Origin: Caulobacterales bacterium
GTDB taxonomy: Bacteria; Pseudomonadota; Alphaproteobacteria; Caulobacterales; Caulobacteraceae
Direction: 5' to 3'
Length of the DNA stretch: 33,686 nt
Assembly: GCA_947475655.1 (NCBI GenBank)
Contig: CANJOB010000010.1
Span: 1-33,686, forward strand
The position numbers and the translations under genes are program-made. Positions 16,330-23,530 of this stretch are shown piece after piece. Within the stretch, counting starts at the first letter, position 1. Every line of letters starts with the position of its first letter. The notes beneath the pieces are model-generated. The model saw only the letters and a program-made list of their open reading frames with translations, did not search any database and had not been told where the DNA came from.

Positions 16330-17160
16330 GTGCGAACCACCATCGCGGACCTTGCCGCCATGAAGCGCCGGGGCGAACGCATCGCCATGCTGACGGCCTA
16401 TGACGCGCCCTCGGCGATGATCTCCGAAGCGGGCGGCGCGCCGGTGCTGCTGGTCGGCGATTCGCTGGGTATGGTGGTGTACGGTTTCGACAGCACCCTG
16501 CCGGTGACGCTGGACATGATGCTGGCGCACGCCGCCGCCGTGGCGCGGACCGCCAAGACCGCCCTGGTGGTGGCCGACCTGCCGTTCCTGACCTACGCCA
16601 CGGAGGAGGCCGCCATCGCCTCGGCGGGGCGACTGTTCGCGGAAGCCGGCGTCGGGGCGGTGAAGCTGGAAGGCGGCGCCGCCATCGCCCCCATCGTCGA
16701 GCGGCTCACCACGCTGGGCATGCCGGTGATGGGGCACCTGGGCTACACGCCCCAGTCCACCCACCAGATCGGCGTCAAGGTGCAGGGCAAGGCGGCGGAC
16801 GACGCTCGGCGCATGATCGACGACGCCTTGGCGTTGCAGGCGGCGGGCGCCTTCGTCGTGGTGCTGGAGCTTGTGCCGGCGGAGCTTGCGGCCGAGATCA
16901 CCCGGCGCCTGACCATCCCGACCATCGGCATCGGCGCCGGTCCGGACTGCGACGGCCAGGTGCAGGTCTGGCACGACATCCTCGGCCTCTACCCCGCCTC
17001 GCCCCGCCACGCCTTTCGCTTCGAGGAAGGCGGGTCGATGCTGCAGGCGGCGGTGAAAGCCTATGTGGACTCGGTAAAGGGCGGCGTCTTCCCCGGCGCG
17101 CCGCAGAGCGCCAAGATGGACCCGGCCGAACTGGCCAAGGCGCTTCGCCAGGACGCCTGA
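16330..17160 (+). CDS. panB: 3-methyl-2-oxobutanoate hydroxymethyltransferase
   Basis: A 276-residue TIM-barrel enzyme that adds a hydroxymethyl group from methylene-tetrahydrofolate to 3-methyl-2-oxobutanoate, giving ketopantoate. Family segments are [23 protein letters not shown] (metal-binding Asp), [20 protein letters not shown] and [15 protein letters not shown], ending with [17 protein letters not shown]. The start is GTG at 16330 with GGAG 7 bases upstream. panC follows after 5 bases. The 81-base spacer to panD holds an ACTTACTATATAGGG stretch that may be promoter DNA but fits no clear consensus. Confidence 0.96.
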   Translation: MRTTIADLAAMKRRGERIAMLTAYDAPSAMISEAGGAPVLLVGDSLGMVVYGFDSTLPVTLDMMLAHAAAVARTAKTALVVADLPFLTYATEEAAIASAGRLFAEAGVGAVKLEGGAAIAPIVERLTTLGMPVMGHLGYTPQSTHQIGVKVQGKAADDARRMIDDALALQAAGAFVVVLELVPAELAAEITRRLTIPTIGIGAGPDCDGQVQVWHDILGLYPASPRHAFRFEEGGSMLQAAVKAYVDSVKGGVFPGAPQSAKMDPAELAKALRQDA

Positions 17161-17165
17161 CGCGC

Positions 17166-17993
17166 ATGCAGCTATGCCGCACGGTGGCCGAGGTCAGGAG
17201 CCTTCGGCCCAAGTTCGCCCGCCTGGGGTTCGTCCCCACCATGGGCTACCTGCACGAGGGGCACTTGAGGTTGGTGCGACGCGCCAAGGCGGCTTGCGGG
17301 GCGGCGGCGGTGTCGATCTTCGTCAACCCGATCCAGTTCGCCGCCGACGACGACCTGGAGCGTTATCCGCGCGACCTGGCCCGCGACTTAGCGTTAGCTG
17401 AGGCGGCCGGGACCGACTTCGTCTTCGCGCCGGAGGCGGGCGAACTCTATCCGCGGGGTTTCACCACCCGCGTCGACGTCGGCCTGACCGAGGGGGCGGA
17501 GAACCGCGCCCGGCCGGGGCATTTCGCTGGGGTGGCGACAGTGGTGACCAAGCTCTTCAACATCATCCAGCCAAGCCTGGCGGTTTTCGGCCAGAAGGAC
17601 GCCGAACAGGCGGCGGTGATCCGCAAGCTGGCGCGCGACCTGGACCTGGGGATCAAGATCGAAATCGCCCCGACCGCGCGCGAGGCGGACGGCCTGGCGA
17701 TGAGCAGCCGCAACAGCTACCTGACGCCGAGTGAGCGGGCGGCCGCCGTGGTCCTGAGCCGGGCGCTGCAAGCGGCGGAATTCGCGTTCGCGCAGGGGGA
17801 GCGCGACCCGGCGGTCCTGCGGGCGCGGGCCTTGACCGTGCTGGCCGCAGAGCCGCTGGCGCGGGTCGACTACGTCGCCGTCGCCGATCCCGACACCCTA
17901 AACCCCCTCAGCCTTCCGGCGGAACGGATTCTGCTGTCGCTGGCGGCCCGCATCGGCGCGACCCGCCTGATCGACAACACGGTCCTTGGTTAG
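17166..17993 (+). CDS. panC: pantothenate synthetase
   Basis: A 275-residue ligase joining pantoate and beta-alanine with ATP. It has the nucleotidyltransferase HxGH motif in TMGYLHEGHLRLV (residues 30-33), FVNPIQF, the dimer/ligand segment RPGHFAGVATVVTKLFNI, VFGQKDAEQAAVI, and the KMSKS-like loop AMSSRNSYL. It begins 5 bases after panB, so panBC are one transcription unit. Its TAG overlaps the TAA of the convergent lipoprotein gene (TTAG). With panB, panD, coaBC and the kinase it completes the local pathway, except for ketopantoate reductase. Confidence 0.96.
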   Translation: MQLCRTVAEVRSLRPKFARLGFVPTMGYLHEGHLRLVRRAKAACGAAAVSIFVNPIQFAADDDLERYPRDLARDLALAEAAGTDFVFAPEAGELYPRGFTTRVDVGLTEGAENRARPGHFAGVATVVTKLFNIIQPSLAVFGQKDAEQAAVIRKLARDLDLGIKIEIAPTAREADGLAMSSRNSYLTPSERAAAVVLSRALQAAEFAFAQGERDPAVLRARALTVLAAEPLARVDYVAVADPDTLNPLSLPAERILLSLAARIGATRLIDNTVLG

Positions 17994-18196
17994 CGGCTGT
18001 TGGCGTCGACCACCGCGCCGACCGCGGCGCCGGCGACGCCGCCGACCACGGCGCTCTTTGCCGATCCGCCGAGCACGGCGCCGGCGGCCGCGCCGCCCAG
18101 CGCGCCGGTGGCGACCCGTTCAGTGGTGGTGGTGCCGCAGGCCCCAAGCGAAACGGCGGCGGCGAGGGCGGTGGCGGAAAGAATGAAGGTGCGCAT
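17990..18196 (-). CDS. small glycine-zipper lipoprotein
   Basis: A 68-residue protein. The signal and lipobox (VSLGAC, Cys20) mark it as a lipoprotein. The rest is a Gly/Ala zipper (ATGALGGAAAGAVLGG and VVGGVAGAAVGAVV), as in SmpA/OsmB/YMGG-type envelope proteins that insert in or stiffen membranes. GGAG lies 9 bases before the ATG. Its stop overlaps the panC stop. The role is a general envelope one; no specific function is known. Confidence 0.8.
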   Translation of the reverse strand: MRTFILSATALAAAVSLGACGTTTTERVATGALGGAAAGAVLGGSAKSAVVGGVAGAAVGAVVDANSR

Positions 18197-18261
18197 CTGA
18201 AATGCTCCAGTCTGTCGAGATGCAGACTAAGCGCGAAGCACCCGGCCTGGTTCCGGCCGGA

Positions 18262-19767
18262 TCAGCCTTTGTATAGCCCCGCGTAGTCTTCCCGAAGCTT
18301 AGCTTTTTGCACCTTGCCCATGGCGTTGCGCGGCAGGTCGGCGACGAAGATCACCCGCTTGGGCTGCTTGAACTTGGCCAGGTTGGCGGAAAGCGCGGCG
18401 ATCACCTCGGCCTCGGTCAGCGATCCCTTGCCGCCGTCGGCCACCACGGCGGTGACGCCCTCGCCGAAGTCGGGGTGGGGCACGCCGATCACCGCGCTCT
18501 CGACCACGCCGGGCAGGGCGTCGATCGCCTCCTCGACCTCCTTCGGGTAGACGTTGAAGCCGCCGCTGATCACCAAGTCCTTGCCGCGGCCGACGATGCT
18601 GACGTAGCCGGTCGCCGGATCGATGGTCCCAAGGTCGCCGGTGATGAAGAAGCCGTCGGCGCGAAATTCCGCGGCGGTCTTTTCCGGCATGCGCCAGTAG
18701 CCCTTGAACACATTGGGCCCGCGGATTTCAATCATGCCGATCTCGCCGCTGGGCAGGGGCGCGCCGGTGTCAGGATCGGTGACCCGGGCGTCGACGCCCG
18801 GCAGCGGCAGGCCGACCGATCCCGGCACGCGGTCCCCGTCGTAGGGGTTGGAGGTGTTCATGCCGGTCTCGGTCATGCCGTAGCGCTCGAGGATCGGCTT
18901 GCCGGTCCGCGCGGTCCATTCCTTGTGCGTGTCGGCCAGAAGCGGCGCCGAGCCGGAGACGAACAGGCGCATTCCGGCCACGGTGTCCTGGTCCAGCCCC
19001 GGCTGGGACAGCAGGCGGGTGTAGAAGGTCGGCACCCCCATCAGCACGCTGGCGCGCGCCATCAGGGTCATCACCTCGGCCGGATCGTACTTGGGCCGGT
19101 ACAGCATGGATGCGCCGGCCATCATCACCGTGTTGGTGGCCACGAACAGGCCGTGCACGTGATAGATCGGCAGGCTGTGGATCAGCACGTCGCCGGCCGT
19201 GAACCGCCACAGCTTCGCCAGCGTCGCGGCGTTGGATTCCAGGTTGGCGTGGCTGAGCATCGCCCCCTTCGACCGACCGGTGGTGCCGGAGGTGTAGAGG
19301 ATGGCCCCCAGGTCTTCCGGTCCGCGCGCCACGCTCTCAAAGCCGTCGGCCTGGGCGTTGGCGGCCTCGATCAGGCTGCCCGTCCCGGACGCATCCAGGG
19401 TGACGACGCGCGCCCCGCCGGGAAGGGTGGAAACGCCCGCCTGCATGGCAGAGTCGCAGGCGATCAGCGCTGGCTCGGCGTCGCCGATGAAATATTCCAG
19501 CTCGCTCAAGGTGTAGGCGGTGTTCAGCGGCAGGTAGACGCCGCCGGCCCGCAACGTGGCGAGGTAGAGGAACAACGCCGCGGGGGTCTTCTCCACCTGC
19601 ACCGCCACCCTGTCGCCGGGTTTGACGCCGAGGGCGACGAGGGCGGCGGCCATGCGCGCGGTCTCGCGGTCCAGGTCGGCATAGGTGAAGACGCGCCCTT
19701 CCGGCGTCTCGAGGAAAGGCGCCGCCGGCGCTCCCGCCGTCATCAGCGCGTCGAAAAGATGGTTCAT
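18262..19767 (-). CDS. matB: malonyl-CoA synthetase-like AMP-forming acyl-CoA ligase
   Basis: A 501-residue ANL ligase. The ATP loop is YTSGTTGRSKGAM (158-170), with IYHVHGLFVATNTVMMAG, MGVPTFYTRLL and ERYGMTETGMNTSNPYDGDR, the last specially like malonyl-CoA synthetases (MatB). The C-terminal lysine is in RNAMGKVQK. It would activate malonate (or methylmalonate) to the CoA ester in the cytoplasm. No malonyl-CoA decarboxylase gene is adjacent, so detoxification or supply for synthesis cannot be told apart. ATG 19767 is preferred over a 13-codon upstream extension that lacks homology-like sequence. Confidence 0.85.
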   Translation of the reverse strand: MNHLFDALMTAGAPAAPFLETPEGRVFTYADLDRETARMAAALVALGVKPGDRVAVQVEKTPAALFLYLATLRAGGVYLPLNTAYTLSELEYFIGDAEPALIACDSAMQAGVSTLPGGARVVTLDASGTGSLIEAANAQADGFESVARGPEDLGAILYTSGTTGRSKGAMLSHANLESNAATLAKLWRFTAGDVLIHSLPIYHVHGLFVATNTVMMAGASMLYRPKYDPAEVMTLMARASVLMGVPTFYTRLLSQPGLDQDTVAGMRLFVSGSAPLLADTHKEWTARTGKPILERYGMTETGMNTSNPYDGDRVPGSVGLPLPGVDARVTDPDTGAPLPSGEIGMIEIRGPNVFKGYWRMPEKTAAEFRADGFFITGDLGTIDPATGYVSIVGRGKDLVISGGFNVYPKEVEEAIDALPGVVESAVIGVPHPDFGEGVTAVVADGGKGSLTEAEVIAALSANLAKFKQPKRVIFVADLPRNAMGKVQKAKLREDYAGLYKG

Positions 19768-19835
19768 TACAAAGCGTCCCAGGCGTGGCGTGCCGAAGCA
19801 CCACAAACGGCGCGGAGATTAGGGGTTTTTATCCC

Positions 19836-19850
19836 GCAAGCTAGGCTTGC
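19836..19850. other. inverted repeat in divergent spacer
   Basis: GCAAGC-tag-GCTTGC lies between the divergent matB-like gene (start 19767) and the gene at 19921. It could be a repressor site, but a 6-base arm is weak and may be chance. Confidence 0.25.
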
Positions 19851-19920
19851 CGAGCCCGCGTCGATGCGAGACGTTCACGGTTGAGAAACGCCGCCGGCGG
19901 CGGCCAAGGGGATGCGCATC

Positions 19921-20604
19921 ATGAAACGACACAGCACCGGGCTCGCGGGTTTCGCCGTGCTGGCCGCCACCGCTTCCGCCGCCTTGGCCCAGGCGCCCGC
20001 CGCCCCGGCGCCGGCGGCCCCCGCGCCCATCCCGCTCCTGGCCATGCGGCAGAGCCCGGCGGCCCGCGTCAACCTCAGCACCGCCGCGGGCCTGGCCTCG
20101 GTCGGAACGCCGTGGAAGAGCATGGAGGCTAAGATCATCGAGACGCCGGCCCTGCCCGGCGCCCTGCCGGCCTACAAGACCACCTATGACATCACGCCCA
20201 AGGCCGGGACGCTCGGCTTCGACGATTCCGCCTGGCCGGTGATCGAGCCGGATCTTTCGATCCGCCGTGGTGGCGGCAAGGTGTCGTTCCTATGGTACCG
20301 CACCACCATCACCGTTCCCGCCATGGTCGGGAATTTCAGCACCGCCGGCGCCCAGGCCGTGCTGAACATCGTCGTCGACGACTACGCCGAGGTGTGGGTC
20401 AACGGTGACCTGCCGCGGCGCCCGATGTTCACCAGCCCCGGCGTGGTCCAGGGCTTCAATGTGCCCAACAAGGTGGTGCTCAGCGGCGCCGTCAAACCGG
20501 GCGACAAGTTCGAGATCGCCATCTTCGCCATGAACGGGCCGATCTCGGCGGCGCCGGCGAACTTCGCCTGGGTCCGCGAGGCGAACCTGGAGTTCTACCG
20601 CTAG
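19921..20604 (+). CDS. exported protein with galactose-binding-like (GH2-type sugar-binding) jelly-roll domain
   Basis: A 227-residue protein. The signal peptide covers about residues 1-23 (ASAALAQ), then an Ala/Pro linker. The C-terminal 150 residues look like the jelly-roll sugar-binding domain of family 2 glycosidases: LGFDDSAWPVIEP, VSFLWYRTTITVPA, then VDDYAEVWVNGDLP, the usual DxxxVWVNG strand. No catalytic domain is present, so it is a probable periplasmic binding protein or lectin-like partner. ATG 19921 is favoured by AAGGGG 9 bases upstream over ATG 19912. Its TAG overlaps the stop of the convergent gene (CTAG). Confidence 0.75.
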   Translation: MKRHSTGLAGFAVLAATASAALAQAPAAPAPAAPAPIPLLAMRQSPAARVNLSTAAGLASVGTPWKSMEAKIIETPALPGALPAYKTTYDITPKAGTLGFDDSAWPVIEPDLSIRRGGGKVSFLWYRTTITVPAMVGNFSTAGAQAVLNIVVDDYAEVWVNGDLPRRPMFTSPGVVQGFNVPNKVVLSGAVKPGDKFEIAIFAMNGPISAAPANFAWVREANLEFYR

Positions 20605-21830
20605 TCCCTGATCAGCACCGGCACGGCCTTGGCCTCGCCGGCGCTGACGTTCAGCAGCCAGCCGCGCGAGGCGCGTGAGACGATGCCCTCGGGCCGGCGG
20701 TTGCCCCAGATGAACATGCAGAGGTCGGCGAACACCAGCTGATCGGGCGGGCTGTCGTCGAACGGCGCTTCCAGGCGTGGGAAGACGCGCTCCTGCACCA
20801 GGCAGGAATCCGCAGTCGGGCTGTCGACGGCCTCGCGCCACGCCGCCTCGCTCACCGCCCAGCCGGCGACGATGCCCTTGCCGCCGCGTCCCAGGCTCGG
20901 CTTGATAATCAGGTCCTTCTGGCGCTCCAGCACCAGGGTGCGCAGGGCCTTGGCCGCGGGGTCCGTGGCGGCGCCAGTCGGCAGCATCCGCGTCCAGGGA
21001 ATATGCTTGTCGACCCAGGCCCGTTGGGCCGCGTCGAGCGGGGCGCCGAGCGATGGGTCGCTCATCACCGCATAAAGGTGTTTGCCGCCGCGGAAGACCG
21101 CCGCGCCCAGGGTGTTGGCCATCCACGTCTGGGTCAGGGGCGCGATCAGGGGATTGCCCGCCCAGTTCATGTCCGCCCAGTTCATGACAAAGGCGGCGTC
21201 GATGCGGCGGTCGCCGAACCACAGCGCCCCGTCGCGCCGCGTCACGTCCTCGACCGACACCGAGACGCACTCGCCGCCGCGTAGCCCCAGTCCGGCGGCG
21301 AAGGCGGCCATCTCGCGCGACGGCGCCTCCGGCTCGCCCGCGAAGATCAGGGCCACGGTCAGGGCGTCGCGTCCGATCGCCTCGCGGCAGCCTTCGCGCA
21401 CCGCCTCGACATAGAGGTCGGGCGTCGGCGTGGCCTCGAGCCGCGCGGTCCGCGCCAGTCGGCGGCCCGGCTCGCTTTCGAGGAACACTTGGGCGGCGCG
21501 GTAGGAGTTGAAGGCGCCGCCGCAGATGCCGGGGTTGTATTCCAGGAACCGCAGCACCCCGTCGGTGTCGACGAAGGCGTCGAAGCGGCCGATGGCCTCG
21601 ACCGGGTCGTCAATGAAGGCGGCGAACTTGTCGCCGTGCGGGTAATTGGCCACGGCCATGGCCTGCAGCTTCGGGTCGGCGCGCACCGTGCCGACGGCGA
21701 TCTCGAGGATCTCAAGGGCGGTCCGCACACACTCCCGTAGGGCGCGGTACTCGACGCGGTCGATCACCAGCGCGCGGGAAAATTCGGCGGCGGACGCCTC
21801 GACGACCGCTGAAATGGTCTGGTTGCTCAT
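20601..21830 (-). CDS. glutathionylspermidine-synthase-like ATP-grasp protein
   Basis: A 409-residue protein. LRFLEYNPGICGG and DLIIKPSLGRGGKGIVAG are the ATP-grasp-like marks of the glutathionylspermidine-synthase/circularly permuted ATP-grasp group. The C-terminal QERVFPRLEAP and LVFADLCMFIWGNRRPEGI segments match the metal-binding end of the fold. No amidase (CHAP) domain precedes it. It would form an amide bond in the cytoplasm using ATP; the two substrates are unknown. It is 71 bases downstream of pyruvate kinase on the same strand, so cotranscription is possible. Confidence 0.72.
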   Translation of the reverse strand: MSNQTISAVVEASAAEFSRALVIDRVEYRALRECVRTALEILEIAVGTVRADPKLQAMAVANYPHGDKFAAFIDDPVEAIGRFDAFVDTDGVLRFLEYNPGICGGAFNSYRAAQVFLESEPGRRLARTARLEATPTPDLYVEAVREGCREAIGRDALTVALIFAGEPEAPSREMAAFAAGLGLRGGECVSVSVEDVTRRDGALWFGDRRIDAAFVMNWADMNWAGNPLIAPLTQTWMANTLGAAVFRGGKHLYAVMSDPSLGAPLDAAQRAWVDKHIPWTRMLPTGAATDPAAKALRTLVLERQKDLIIKPSLGRGGKGIVAGWAVSEAAWREAVDSPTADSCLVQERVFPRLEAPFDDSPPDQLVFADLCMFIWGNRRPEGIVSRASRGWLLNVSAGEAKAVPVLIRD

Positions 21831-21901
21831 GGTTCCGCGTCCGCTCGCGCCTACCTTGCCTGAGTCTCTCCGTTAAACCCAAGATTGTTCTGGCGCGAGG
21901 G

Positions 21902-23374
21902 TCAACCGGCGAGACCCTCGGGCGCCGAAGATGTCGCGGACCGGTCCGGCCCGACCACGGCGACGCGAAGGGAGTTGGTGGTCCCGGCCTTGCCGAACGG
22001 CACCCCGGCGACGACGACGATCTCCTCGCCCTTCTCGGCGAAGCCCTCGCGGCGGGCGACGTTAGTGGCGCGCACCACGGTCTCGGTCATGGTGTGGGTC
22101 TCGCCGATCTCGATGGGCGCCACGCCCCAGACCAGGGCCAGGCGCCGGGCGATCTGGATGGTGGGCGCCAGGCCCAGGATCGGGGCGTCGGGCCGCTCGC
22201 GAGCGATGCGCAGCGCTGTGGCGCCCGAGCTGGTGAAGGCGGCGATGGCTTTGGCGCCGATGGTCTCGGCCACCTGGCGCGCGGCCGAGGCGATGGCGTC
22301 GGCGGAGTTCTTCTCGGCCGGAGGGCGCGTGGCCGCCTTGGTCTCGCGCCAGCCCTCGTCCTCCTCTACCCGGCGGACGATGCGGCTCATGATGGTCACG
22401 GCCTCGATCGGATACTGGCCCGCGGCGGTCTCGGCCGACAGCATCACCGCGTCGGCGCCGTCGAATATGGCGGTGGCCACGTCGGTGGCCTCGGCGCGGG
22501 TCGGGGTGGGGGCGGTGATCATGCTCTCCAGCATCTGGGTGGCGACGATCACCGGCTTGCCCCAGCGGTGGGCGGTCTTGATGATCCGCTTCTGCGCCAG
22601 CGGCACCTCCTCGGCGGGCAGTTCGACGCCCAGATCGCCGCGCGCCACCATCACCGCGTCGGCCAGGGAGATGATCTCCTCCAGCTGGGCCAGGGCCTGG
22701 GGCTTTTCGATCTTCACCAGCACCAGGGCGCGGTCGCCCACCAGTTCGCGCGCCTCCATCACGTCCTCGGGCCGCTGCACGAACGACAGCGCCAGGTATT
22801 CGACGCCCTGGTCGAGGGCGAAGGCCAGGTCGGCGCGGTCCTTCACCGTCAGGGCCGGGATCGGCAGGGCCACCGACGGCACATTGACGCCCTTGCGGTC
22901 CGACAGGCGTCCGCCGATGGCGATGCGGGTCTCCAGCTGGTTCTCGCGCTTGCGCACCACCTCTAGCCGGATCTTGCCGTCGTCGAGCAGCAGCACCGTG
23001 CCCGGGCCGGCGGCGGCCATGATCTCCGGATGCGGCAGCTGCACCCGGCGCACGTCGCCGGGGGTGGGGCTCATGTCGAGCTGGAAGCTCTGGCCGGCCT
23101 GCAGGTGCACGGCGCCGCCGCTGAACTTGCCGATCCGCAGCTTTGGCCCCTGGACGTCGGCCATGATCGCCACCGGGCGGCCGAACTTGGCCTCCGCGGC
23201 GCGAATGCGCTCGACGCGCAAGGCGTGGTCGGCGTGCTCGCCGTGGCTGAAGTTGAGGCGGAACACGTCGACCCCCGCCTTCAGCAGGGCCTCGATCATC
23301 TCCGCGCTGTCGGTGGCGGGGCCGAGGGTGGCGACGATCTTGCTGCGCCGGCGCAGCGCCCCGCCGATACGCAT
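21902..23374 (-). CDS. pyk: pyruvate kinase
   Basis: A 490-residue pyruvate kinase, converting phosphoenolpyruvate and ADP to pyruvate and ATP. Marks include SKIVATLGPATDS, VFRLNFSHGEH, IMADVQGPKLRIG, the active-site MVARGDLGVELP, then GKPVIVATQMLESM and GADAVMLSAETAAGQYP. The C-terminal domain is the usual alpha/beta effector-type one. ATG 23374 is chosen; a TTG at 23395 adds seven non-conserved residues. It is divergent from the membrane protein at 23531. No terminator was found after it. Confidence 0.95.
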   Translation of the reverse strand: MRIGGALRRRSKIVATLGPATDSAEMIEALLKAGVDVFRLNFSHGEHADHALRVERIRAAEAKFGRPVAIMADVQGPKLRIGKFSGGAVHLQAGQSFQLDMSPTPGDVRRVQLPHPEIMAAAGPGTVLLLDDGKIRLEVVRKRENQLETRIAIGGRLSDRKGVNVPSVALPIPALTVKDRADLAFALDQGVEYLALSFVQRPEDVMEARELVGDRALVLVKIEKPQALAQLEEIISLADAVMVARGDLGVELPAEEVPLAQKRIIKTAHRWGKPVIVATQMLESMITAPTPTRAEATDVATAIFDGADAVMLSAETAAGQYPIEAVTIMSRIVRRVEEDEGWRETKAATRPPAEKNSADAIASAARQVAETIGAKAIAAFTSSGATALRIARERPDAPILGLAPTIQIARRLALVWGVAPIEIGETHTMTETVVRATNVARREGFAEKGEEIVVVAGVPFGKAGTTNSLRVAVVGPDRSATSSAPEGLAG

Positions 23375-23530
23375 GCTCTGCCGTGTTGCGCGCAAACTCT
23401 GGTCTCTCCCAATAGCCGGCCCAGGTGTAGTCCCGTCCGGCGGTTGAGGACCAGGGCCTTTCCACCGCCGCCGGTGATGTTCTAGGACTTAGGGCAAAGG
23501 CCCCGCGAAGGGGCGGTCCGTGGGTGGGGG

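Noticed and set aside
18242-18260. CCGGCC-tggttcc-GGCCGG hairpin after the malonyl-CoA synthetase-like gene, as a terminator
   Set aside because: Only six paired bases and no T-run on the minus strand.
21885-23447. A 520-codon plus-strand frame opposite pyruvate kinase
   Set aside because: It is rich in Ser, Arg and Ala with no domain, and lies exactly antisense to a complete pyruvate kinase. This is a GC-bias shadow.
23500-23514. GCCCC-gcgaa-GGGGC hairpin before the membrane/spermidine-synthase-like gene
   Set aside because: A 5-base stem is expected by chance in DNA this rich in GC.
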